Assembly (NCBI GenBank): GCA_944326265.1
Contig: CALVDE010000001.1
Location: forward strand, 310,001-374,000
Origin: an uncultured Bacteroidales bacterium
GTDB taxonomy: Bacteria > Bacteroidota > Bacteroidia > Bacteroidales > UBA932
DNA: 64,000 nt
Reading direction: 5' to 3'
The position numbers and the translations under genes are program-made. Below the pieces are notes generated by a model that ran no database searches, was not told the origin of the DNA, and worked only from the letters and a program-made list of their open reading frames with translations. Shown piece by piece: positions 41,714 through 50,000 of the stretch. Within the stretch, counting starts at the first letter, position 1, and every line of letters begins with the position of its first letter.

Positions 41714-42355
41714 ATGAAAAGGAAAACCGCTTCATTTACAGGTGAACGCCCGATATTTACGGGCAGTCCCTCAATCGTGCAGGGTGGCTTCAACCTGGAT
41801 GTCTCCAAGCAGAAGTTCAATGTCGGAGATGTCATACCCGGTGGTACCCTTGCTGTCTATGACGAGCAGAGCCGTCTTGTGAACATCCTGAAAACCGCCA
41901 CAGTCGTGGAGATTGACAGCGATGATAGCAAGATCGTCCATCTGCTAGTTGATGAGTTTTTCTCTCCTTGTTTCGCGGTTGGTGACAAGGTGGCAAAAGC
42001 CGGGGCAATATCCGGCACTTACAACAATGCCGTCTCTATCTCCAAAATCCAAGCTGAGGGAAACAACTACATCATCACTCTTTCCGGGGCAATATCCAAC
42101 CTTGCAAAGAACGACACAATTGTCGAGGTGGTCAAGGACGGCTCCGGGAATGCCGCTGAGATAGGACAGGCCAACTGTGTCACTATTGCTGACAAGGAGG
42201 TCGGAGAGTTTGAGACGGCCATTGATGTCTCTGCCGATACAATGCAGTATGCTTTGTATGAGAGACGGGTGCCGCCCATTCCGGCAAGTCAGAAAGACAC
42301 AACAGGCAAGTTCCTCAAGGCAAATCCGCACATCAAACTTTCACAATCTTTTTAG
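41714..42355 (+). CDS. Structural protein before the capsid gene
   Basis: 213 residues, beta-rich. DVIPGGTLAVYDEQSRLVNI, then FAVGDKVAKAGAISGTYNN suggests a head decoration or stabilisation-type fold. It is just upstream of the major capsid gene (16 bp). No family recognised with certainty. Confidence 0.6.
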   Translation: MKRKTASFTGERPIFTGSPSIVQGGFNLDVSKQKFNVGDVIPGGTLAVYDEQSRLVNILKTATVVEIDSDDSKIVHLLVDEFFSPCFAVGDKVAKAGAISGTYNNAVSISKIQAEGNNYIITLSGAISNLAKNDTIVEVVKDGSGNAAEIGQANCVTIADKEVGEFETAIDVSADTMQYALYERRVPPIPASQKDTTGKFLKANPHIKLSQSF

Positions 42356-42371
42356 AAAAGGAGGCTGATAT

Positions 42372-43607
42372 ATGAAATCAATCTATACTAAATTCAAGGG
42401 CCTGTACAAGGACGGCAGGCCTATCGACTTCCTGGCCACATGGAGAAAGGCCTTTGAAAAGGCTTCGGAAAGAGAGGTGAATCTGTTCCAGAAAATGTAT
42501 TCGGACAGTTGGTTTACCTACAATACTCCTCAGATGTCCCTTACGGCTGAGGGAATCATGGGCAAGTACAGGCTCCGCTTCATGGCAACTCTCATCGGGG
42601 ATGAGTCTCCTACTCCTCAGAGACGTTCTGACGGATTTGACATCTGGACAAAGGAGATACCGCGTGTGGGTCATAAGTTTCCTATGACGGCACGGACATA
42701 CCGTAAGCTTATGGAGGTTTACGAGAATCCGCGCATATCCGAGGTGCAGAAAGTCAGGGAGATTGAAAAAACGCTCAGGGCAGATCTCCAGGACGCATAT
42801 TTGGGCTGCAAGGATGTCATGGACTTCATTGCTCTCATGGCATTCTCCAACTGGGGTGTGGCTCAGTTCAAGCCGGAGATCAACAATCCCGGAGGTCGCG
42901 AATACGAGGTGGACTATCAGATGGACGAGGCAAGAAAGCTTGTTTCGGCCTATAACTGGAGCGATGCCAACATCAAGTCAGGAAAGATCAGTCCTATTCT
43001 CATCCTTGCTGCCATCTGTAACTCTCTCCGTCAGGAGGGCATAGAGCCGGGAGAGATCCTGATGTCGCAGGATCTTTACTACTGGCTCCGCATGAACGAA
43101 TCCACACGTCTGCTTGTGCATGGCGAGGATAAGAAAGCCCAGACAGTAAGAATCAGCGAGTTCAATGATCTTCTGAAAGAGAATGAAATTCCCGACATCA
43201 CTGTCATCACAAGGAGAATGGGCCTGGACAAAGACGGTAAGAGAAGTGCTCTGGAGCCGTGGAACCATAATTTCATCTGCATCAAGCCAGCAGGAGTTGT
43301 CGGTGAGATTCAGCCGTCCATTGAGGACAGCGAGCTCATGGAGGAGGATAATGTGGAGTACATGAACGCAGGAAGCGGTATCCGTATCGCTAAATGGCGT
43401 ACAGGTGAGTCCACTGGCCAGGTGGCTGCTGAGTACACTCAGGGGTCAGGCCGTTTGCTTCCCATTATCACGGACATCAATGCTATCGTTTGTATGCAGG
43501 TGAGGGGATTGGAGGAAAAGACCATTCCGGCTGATGCTAACGGCAACGCACGTGCATGGTGTACCAAGGCAGAGTATGACGGAATCAGCTCACTTCAGGA
43601 GGGTTAG
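42372..43607 (+). CDS. Major capsid protein
   Basis: 411 residues, HK97-fold class by length, context and layout: a helical N-terminus, an FDIWTKEIPRVGHKFPMTAR E-loop-like segment, ILILAAICNSLRQEGIEPGE and a C-terminal IKPAGVVGEIQPSIEDSELM, then ITDINAIVCMQVRGLEEKTI. It lies after the scaffold and before connector genes. Called by synteny more than by motif. Confidence 0.82.
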   Translation: MKSIYTKFKGLYKDGRPIDFLATWRKAFEKASEREVNLFQKMYSDSWFTYNTPQMSLTAEGIMGKYRLRFMATLIGDESPTPQRRSDGFDIWTKEIPRVGHKFPMTARTYRKLMEVYENPRISEVQKVREIEKTLRADLQDAYLGCKDVMDFIALMAFSNWGVAQFKPEINNPGGREYEVDYQMDEARKLVSAYNWSDANIKSGKISPILILAAICNSLRQEGIEPGEILMSQDLYYWLRMNESTRLLVHGEDKKAQTVRISEFNDLLKENEIPDITVITRRMGLDKDGKRSALEPWNHNFICIKPAGVVGEIQPSIEDSELMEEDNVEYMNAGSGIRIAKWRTGESTGQVAAEYTQGSGRLLPIITDINAIVCMQVRGLEEKTIPADANGNARAWCTKAEYDGISSLQEG

Positions 43608-43609
43608 CA

Positions 43610-43951
43610 ATGAAACTGAAAGTACTTGTGCCATTTAAGGATAGGAACGATCACAAGACTGTTTATCAGTCTGGTGACGTTCTTTCCACTGATGAACTCA
43701 GCAGGGTTAATGACCTTGTTAGACGCGGCTTGTGCGAAATTGTCTCTGTTGTGAGAGAGGAGGAATCAGACAAACCTGAAACAGTCTCTTTCAGACAGGG
43801 AGAATATGAGCTTGAAGCCGTCAAAAAGGCTCTGGAATCCATAGGTGTCAAGACCGGGAACGCTGGTGTGAAAGGCGTATCCAAGAAACTAGACGAACTT
43901 ACTGGTGAACAGGCCGATTCGCTCTTTGATATGCTTAATAAGGAAGTCTGA
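43610..43951 (+). CDS. Hypothetical head protein
   Basis: 113 residues. MKLKVLVPFKDRNDHKTVYQ, then SGDVLSTDELSRVNDLVRRG is a small beta-rich start typical of proteins directly after the capsid gene. The C-terminal LESIGVKTGNAGVKGVSKKL resembles a HeH/SAP-like mini-domain. The stop overlaps the next start. Confidence 0.55.
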   Translation: MKLKVLVPFKDRNDHKTVYQSGDVLSTDELSRVNDLVRRGLCEIVSVVREEESDKPETVSFRQGEYELEAVKKALESIGVKTGNAGVKGVSKKLDELTGEQADSLFDMLNKEV

Positions 43952-44286
43952 TGGGAACACTGACAAAATATGACGCGCTGATCGGAGAACTGGAGCCATA
44001 TACGCCCAGCCCTTTGGCATTGAGAAAGGCCCTTGCAGATGCAGGAGTGGAGAAGCCGGATTCTGAATACATCGCTGAGGCGGACAGGCGGTCAATAGCC
44101 GTTGCCGCCATCAAGGTGCTGATGAAAATGGTAGTCCTTACCAGCGACAGCATGGGTAAGTCTTCCCAGGGGTACAGCGTTGATAAGCTGGAGAAGCGTA
44201 TCAGGGCTATTTGCAGTGAAAACGGTCTCGATGTGTCGGATTTTGTCGAAGTTCCCACTGTATCGGACGGATCAGATTTGTGGTAG
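43951..44286 (+). CDS. Head-tail connector protein (DUF6706-like)
   Basis: 111 residues, helical. YDALIGELEPYTPSPLALRK, then EADRRSIAVAAIKVLMKMVV matches my memory of DUF6706-type Bacteroides phage connectors. It is placed where gp6-like adaptors occur. It starts one base before the upstream stop ends. Confidence 0.6.
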   Translation: MGTLTKYDALIGELEPYTPSPLALRKALADAGVEKPDSEYIAEADRRSIAVAAIKVLMKMVVLTSDSMGKSSQGYSVDKLEKRIRAICSENGLDVSDFVEVPTVSDGSDLW

Positions 44287-44288
44287 CC

Positions 44289-44621
44289 ATGAGCAGGAAC
44301 AACGGTACTTTCAGGTATAAGGAAGTCCAGGAGGCCAGCAGGGATCCCCGGACTGGCTTCATTCTCTCCGGCTCACAGCAGGAGACGTGGATAGACGGAT
44401 GTGAGTGCCAGATTGAGACTTTCGTGCCAGCCAAGCAGCGTGTGGGCACAGACGGGCAGATGCATTCCTACACCTATGATGTGCTTGTACCAAAGTGCTT
44501 CAAAGGCAAGTTGGATATAGCGACCCCCGTTGAACTCACCAGCGAGGACGGTCAAGTCTCTATGTTCCTGATTCAGGGTGTGGATAACCTTAACAGAAGA
44601 TACATTGAGATATGGGGATAG
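44289..44621 (+). CDS. Head closure/stopper-type protein
   Basis: 110 residues from MSRNNGTFRYKEVQEASRDP (MVAM at 44280 is an alternative). Beta-rich, with GSQQETWIDGCECQIETFVP, then SYTYDVLVPKCFKGKLDIA. Order and size fit a stopper. It overlaps both neighbours. Confidence 0.55.
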   Translation: MSRNNGTFRYKEVQEASRDPRTGFILSGSQQETWIDGCECQIETFVPAKQRVGTDGQMHSYTYDVLVPKCFKGKLDIATPVELTSEDGQVSMFLIQGVDNLNRRYIEIWG

Positions 44622-45088
44622 TGCCAGCATCGGATCACATCAGTATAATTAACAAAAAGGTAGCCGTTTTTCAGGCCAGGCTTGAAGACGCTATGCTGTA
44701 TTCCTTGAAGTATCTGGGCGAGGAGCTTGTAAGATATGCCAGGGACAAGCATAATTATACGGATCGGACGGGAAATCTCACTAACTCCATATCCTATGCT
44801 ATAGTGCGGAATAGTAAGCTTGACTACTACAGTGGGTCAAACCAGCCTAATGAGGGAGCCGAGGCATCCTTGCAGGTGGCCATGAAGATGGCGGCTAAAA
44901 TGCCGGAGGCTTTCTCTCTCATTGTGGTGGCAGGAATGAACTATGCCGCCTATGTGGAGGCCAAAGGGTACAATGTCATTCTGCCAGCCGAGTTAAAGGC
45001 TAAAAAGGATTTTCCAGCCATGATGGCCGGGCTTGTGGCAAAGGCCAGGGACAAGGCCAATGAATTTTTCGGAGGTGTCGGATTATGA
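44612..45088 (+). CDS. HK97 gp10-like tail-head joining protein
   Basis: 158 residues. LEDAMLYSLKYLGEELVRYA, then HNYTDRTGNLTNSISYAIV is the DRTGxLxxSI signature of gp10-like proteins, and VVAGMNYAAYVEAKGYNVIL is the matching C-terminal strand. Tail completion role. Confidence 0.8.
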   Translation: MGIVPASDHISIINKKVAVFQARLEDAMLYSLKYLGEELVRYARDKHNYTDRTGNLTNSISYAIVRNSKLDYYSGSNQPNEGAEASLQVAMKMAAKMPEAFSLIVVAGMNYAAYVEAKGYNVILPAELKAKKDFPAMMAGLVAKARDKANEFFGGVGL

Positions 45089-45510
45089 TCACAACTGAGG
45101 AAATAGCGGTGCGCGTCTATGAGATGCTCATGGGAAGTGATGTGCGGACCATGATCACCGGGGTCATAGACTATGAGCGCAATGACTACACCAAGGAGGA
45201 TGTGATAATAGTCCCTCATGCGATAGACGGAGAGGATTCTGTCCGTTTCGGTCAGATCAACGTCAACATTCATGTTCCTGATATTGTCAGCAAGCATGTG
45301 AAGCCGCCCGTTTACAGAACAGATTTTCCCAGGCTTATCGCGATAAGAAAACAAGTGATAGATGTGCTCCAGAATCACTATGAGAAAGGGAGTGGTTATA
45401 ACTGGAATATCGGTCTGATCAATCCACCAATCAAGGAGCCGGAGCATAACGAACACTTTGTTTCTATCGCATTGGAGATAACAGTAAGAGAACCAAAGAA
45501 TAACCAATAA
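45085..45510 (+). CDS. Tail terminator-like protein
   Basis: 141 residues, overlapping the previous gene by 4 bp. VYEMLMGSDVRTMITGVIDY, then VNIHVPDIVSKHVKPPVYRT and FVSIALEITVREPK fit the alpha/beta gpU-like tail terminator layout at this position. Confidence 0.6.
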   Translation: MITTEEIAVRVYEMLMGSDVRTMITGVIDYERNDYTKEDVIIVPHAIDGEDSVRFGQINVNIHVPDIVSKHVKPPVYRTDFPRLIAIRKQVIDVLQNHYEKGSGYNWNIGLINPPIKEPEHNEHFVSIALEITVREPKNNQ

Positions 45511-45522
45511 AATTTTAAGAAT

Positions 45523-46041
45523 ATGCCAGTATTATCAACAATGGGATTGAAAAAGATCTATGTCCATGAGGCATCTGCCGATGGCACCATGCCAGCAAAC
45601 GGTGAAGAGTGGCTGGATCTGGGAGACGTATATCAGGACACTTGTCAGCTGACTGATTCTGATCCTGAGATAACGGAACACAGGTCGGAGACATCCAATA
45701 AGGTGATCACGCAGGTCGGAGAAACTCAGACAACAGTGGCCCTTTCTCTCATGGATCCTGACCTGGAACTGCTTGCCAGGTATTTCGGTGGTACTATCAC
45801 AGGCGAAGGAAAAGGAAAACGGAAGTGGGTGCGCCCGAAGAAGTTGCCTTACAAGGAATGGGCGATTTGGCAGCAGCCGGAGGAGGGAATCTTCATGGGA
45901 TGTGCCAACGCTCGTATTATTCCGAGATTCGAGATTACTTATTCAAAGACGGGCATCTGCCTTGTTCCCATGACTGTACGTTATCAGTCTGAACTGATGG
46001 CGGATGAGACGATGACTGACCCGACCGAGGAGAGTGTGTAG
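45523..46041 (+). CDS. Major tail tube protein
   Basis: 172 residues. MGLKKIYVHEASADGTMPAN and a beta-rich body (ITEHRSETSNKVITQVGETQ, then TTVALSLMDPDLELLARYFG) are typical of Bacteroidetes siphophage tail tube proteins. Placed between the terminator gene and the chaperone. A transcription terminator directly follows. Confidence 0.75.
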   Translation: MPVLSTMGLKKIYVHEASADGTMPANGEEWLDLGDVYQDTCQLTDSDPEITEHRSETSNKVITQVGETQTTVALSLMDPDLELLARYFGGTITGEGKGKRKWVRPKKLPYKEWAIWQQPEEGIFMGCANARIIPRFEITYSKTGICLVPMTVRYQSELMADETMTDPTEESV

Positions 46042-46061
46042 TCTTATGTACAAAATTAATC

Positions 46062-46098
46062 AGAAAGCCTCTTGCCGGGAGTGAGGGGCTTTCTTTTT
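46062..46098 (+). terminator. Terminator after the major tail gene
   Basis: AGAAAGCC (46062-46069) pairs with GGCTTTCT (about 46087-46094), with inner CCTC/GAGG pairing, followed by TTTTAA. It would lower transcription of the chaperone and tape-measure genes relative to the tail tube gene. Confidence 0.68.
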
Positions 46099-46111
46099 AA
46101 AGGGCAATCCG

Positions 46112-46759
46112 ATGGACAAAAACAATAGCGAGCTTACAAGGGAACAGCGTCTGGAGATAGAGGAACAGGCCATTCAGACGCTTATGCAGATGGGGGTGAA
46201 GTTCTCAGTTCCCCTGAAAATTAACCCGGTTAATCCGCCAAGGAGAATCGCCTGGTGGAACAGGCATTTCCCGAAACATGTGAGGGTATGGAGGGACAGG
46301 AGAATCCCAAGGGAGTGGAATGTGTCAGAGATGGAGGTACCTGATGCGGAACAGGGCCGGATGGTAAGGACGTACATGCGCCATTTCCATATAAAACCCC
46401 TTTATCTGGGCACTATAGACTATCTGAGGAAGCTGTACATGCAGATAGAGTACGATGAGGGAAACATACAGGAGGATCCTATCCAGGAGAGCAAGAAGCT
46501 CTTCAAGTATATCCCTTTGATGGCGGAGATTGCGGCAGTTGCAGTTATAAACAGCGGCTCCGTCTCGGATCCTCTGGCAAGTGAGGTCAGGGATCTTAAG
46601 GACTTCTTCATCGAGCACTTGACGGTGGCCAGGCTAAAGCAGCTGTCCGATGTCATCAGTCAGATGATGAATGCCGGGGGTTTTACTTCCTCTATCAGAT
46701 CAATAGTGGAGATCGGGACAACGAGGCCGAAGACCAGGGCGGATCTGATAGAGCAGTAG
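46112..46759 (+). CDS. Tail assembly chaperone (gpG-like)
   Basis: 215 residues, helical. LTREQRLEIEEQAIQTLMQM, then a domain with RRIAWWNRHFPKHVRVWRDR and a C-terminal MMNAGGFTSSIRS. It sits between the tail tube and tape measure genes, the place of lambda G. The in-frame stop is TAG at 46757. A G GGT TTT heptamer (46678-46684) in the zero frame permits -1 slippage into the frame of the following segment. Confidence 0.72.
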   Translation: MDKNNSELTREQRLEIEEQAIQTLMQMGVKFSVPLKINPVNPPRRIAWWNRHFPKHVRVWRDRRIPREWNVSEMEVPDAEQGRMVRTYMRHFHIKPLYLGTIDYLRKLYMQIEYDEGNIQEDPIQESKKLFKYIPLMAEIAAVAVINSGSVSDPLASEVRDLKDFFIEHLTVARLKQLSDVISQMMNAGGFTSSIRSIVEIGTTRPKTRADLIEQ

Positions 46760-47010
46760 GGCTCAATAGCCCGTGGGGTAATCGTGGGGAGATACTTAAG
46801 CATTTCGGATGGACTTACGATTATCTGCTCTGGGGAATATCATGGATTAACGTTCAGTTGATGATAGCCGATGCGCCAAGGTATATAGGCAAGAAAGATG
46901 ATGATAAGGTTGAGTTTGATGAGAACGGAATGCCCAAGGGCGGAAAGGTGGTGCATCGGACATTGAAAACAAAAGAGGATATAAAGAACTATATCAAGGG
47001 TATAATCTGA
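46684..47010 (+). CDS. Tail chaperone frameshift extension (gpT-like)
   Basis: The -1 frame is open from upstream of the slippery site to TGA at 47008-47010. There is no ATG start before the conserved-looking GNRGEILKHFGWTYDYLLWG, then WINVQLMIADAPRYIG. With slippage at 46678-46684 the product would be about 299 residues, the G-GT arrangement used by long-tailed phages to load the tape measure. A hairpin GGGCT-CAAT-AGCCC starts at 46759. The TGA overlaps the tape-measure ATG by one base. Confidence 0.72.
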   Translation, partial: YFLYQINSGDRDNEAEDQGGSDRAVGLNSPWGNRGEILKHFGWTYDYLLWGISWINVQLMIADAPRYIGKKDDDKVEFDENGMPKGGKVVHRTLKTKEDIKNYIKGII

Positions 47011-50000
47011 TGGAAAATGTAAACGGAGCACTGGCGTTTAAAGCTTCTCTGGATATTGATGACTTTAAGGTGTCCAGCGAGGCGATGGGGCGGTACATCA
47101 AGAACGCTTCTGATACCGCTGTCATGGAGGCGCAGAGGATGGACAGTTCGCTGCTCTCCTTTGCGCAGAACGGAGCAAAGTATATCGTATCGTATCTTGT
47201 AGGTCAGGGCATGACGAGCCTGGTGCAGAGTATTGTCCAGGTGCGCGGCCAGTTCCAGCAGCTGGAGATTGCTTTCAACACCATGTTGGGGAGCACTGAG
47301 AAACAGCAGAAGCTCATGTCGGAGTTGGTGGACACAGCGGCTAGAACGCCATTTGACCTTTCAGGCATAGCTCAAAGTACAAAGCAGATGCTTGCATACG
47401 GAGCTTCTGTTGACAGCGTTGTGGATGAGATAGTGATGCTCGGCAACGTGGCAAGCGGAGTTGGTGCGCCATTACAGGACATTGTATATCTGTACGGTAC
47501 GTTGAGATCGCAGGGGCGTGCCTATACGGTGGATATTCGTCAGTTTGCCGGACGTGGCATCCCTATATATGAGGAATTGGGCAAAGTGCTCAATGCGGAC
47601 AGGCAGGAACTTAATAAGCTGATCCAGGAGGGTAAGGTCGGCTTTTCGGAGGTGGAGCAGGTCTTCAGGAACATGACTTCCCAGGGAGGCATTTACTACA
47701 ACCTCATGCAGGAGCAGAGCAAGTCGCTAACTGGTATGCTGTCCAACCTGAGCGATGCGTGGGACAGTGCCCTGAATGAGGTAGGAAAGAGGAATCAGGA
47801 CGTGTTCGCTTCCGCAATCCAGGGGGCCATTGGGGTTGTCGAGCATCTTGATGATATTGTCAGGGTTGTAAAAGCCGTTGCCATTGCTTACGGCAGCTAT
47901 AAGGCGGCTGTTGTGCTCAATACCCTGGCAACAAAGGGTTATACTGGGGTTGCGCTGATTGACAATACTGTCCGTCAGGCAAAGATAGCCCTGATGAGTG
48001 CTGAGGAGAAGCTGACAGGACGCACGGCAGCGCAGACCAGGATGATGACGGAGGCACAGGAGGCCCATGTCGCGGCACTGCAAAAGGAGCTTACTGCTGA
48101 GGAACAGGCCAGCCTGGCCAAGAAACTGAGGATCGCGACAATCCAGCAACTTCTGACAGAACAGCAAAAGGAATATCTGTCAAACCTGAATCTTACAGCC
48201 TCTTCAGCAGAATATGAGGCAGCGGCCATGTCGGTGCTTACGGCAGAGCAGAGGGAGGCACTGAGCAAGACAGACCTGTCCTCAAAGAGTGCCGTGTATC
48301 GTGCGGCTCTGGAGCAGGAGGTCGCGGCAAAGATGCAGAGCCGGACGGCTACACTGGAGGCTATGAGGGCTGAAGTGCGTGCAGCGGCCCAAAAGGCAGA
48401 ATCATCGAAGCAGTACGCAATATCGGCCATGCAGGCCACGGAAGCAGCCAGATATGAGGTCTACTGGGCTCAGCAGAGTGGAAATGCGTCACGTGTTGCG
48501 GCTGCTCAGAAAAAGCTGGAGGCCGCCCAGGATACGCAGAATGCCGCCCGTAAGGCTGCTTTGTCGGCACAGTCGGAACTGTATGCAAAAAGAAAACAGC
48601 TGGAGATAGCCGCAACAAGGCAGTCAACGGCAGCTTCTGTTGAGGATACAGCGGCAAAGACCACGCAGGCTACTGTTACAACGGCCCTTGCTACAGCTAC
48701 CAACAAGGCCACTCTGGCCCTTAAGAATCTCTGGCGGTCCATTAAGAGTAATCCTCTCGGATGGATTCTGTCGCTGCTGGGTCTGGTGGTCAGTGCTATT
48801 TCTCTATTCCGTAAATCAGAGGAGGAGGCCACTGACGCTATGGGTGAGTTCCAGAAGACCAGCAGGGAGCAGATTGATAATCTGGAGCTGCTTTTCGCAA
48901 TACTGAGAAATACAGAGAGCGGTACGCAGACACACAGAAATGCCGTGGAGAAAATCAATGCGGTGTGCAAGGAGTACAATAAGACACTTCTTGACGAGAA
49001 TGCTACACTTGATGCTCAGAAACTCAAATACGATGAGCTGAAGACGGCCATTCAGCAGACAACGGCAGAGAAGATAAAGGCAAAGTATGTTGAGCAGGAA
49101 ATGCAGGATTATCTGAATGATTCTGATGCCAACTACAAGGATTTCAACACGCAGGTAGACAGGGCTGTTTATGATACCGGGAAAAAGGACTGGAAGACGG
49201 ACCAGTATGGCGGCTATTATGAGACATCCGTGTATAATGAGGCTGAGAATATTCGCAATATGAGTGATGCCGTCAGAGAGGCTATCAGAAGCCAGATAGA
49301 AATTAATGCAAAGTCTTTGGCTGGTATGTCCGGGGATGCTTTTGCGGCAGAGTATGATAAGGTTGTATCCAGCATCCTTGCCTCGACACAGGCGGCAACC
49401 AAGGCCACTGATGCGGAGATGGCAAGCTTCAAGCAGACTATAGAGAACTATCTTGATTCCCAGATAGACAAGACCAGGGAGATGAATGAGGCTGTCAAAA
49501 GTGTTACGGACAGCCTGGAGGAGTTCTTTGCCAGTGGTGACAATGTGGATTTGGGGGAAAGTACAGACTATGCAAGCCTTTCATTTGATGAGCTTGATAA
49601 GAGGATTAAGAATACGCAGGATGAAATAGATGAGCTCAATGCGAAAAAAGTGCTTGTTGAGGCGGACTATGAATCGTTGGAAACCCTGAAACAGACGCTG
49701 GATAGCCTGACAGGGGCTAGGGAGACAAAGACAGCAGGGCTCAATACAGAATCCGGTATAAATGAGAGAATCAAGCAGTTGAGGGAGGAACGGTCCAATG
49801 TAGAGATAAACAGCGCAAAATATAAGGAACTTACGGACACTATTAGCGATCTGGAGGGTAGGCTTCCCAAATCAAGGGGTGGATCTGATAAGGCGGATGA
49901 ACAGTTGAGGACAAAACAGCTGGAGGCGGACCGCGAACTGGAGGAGGCGCGTATTTCCGTCATGGAAGAGGGGTATGATAAGAGAAAGGCTGTTCTTGAT

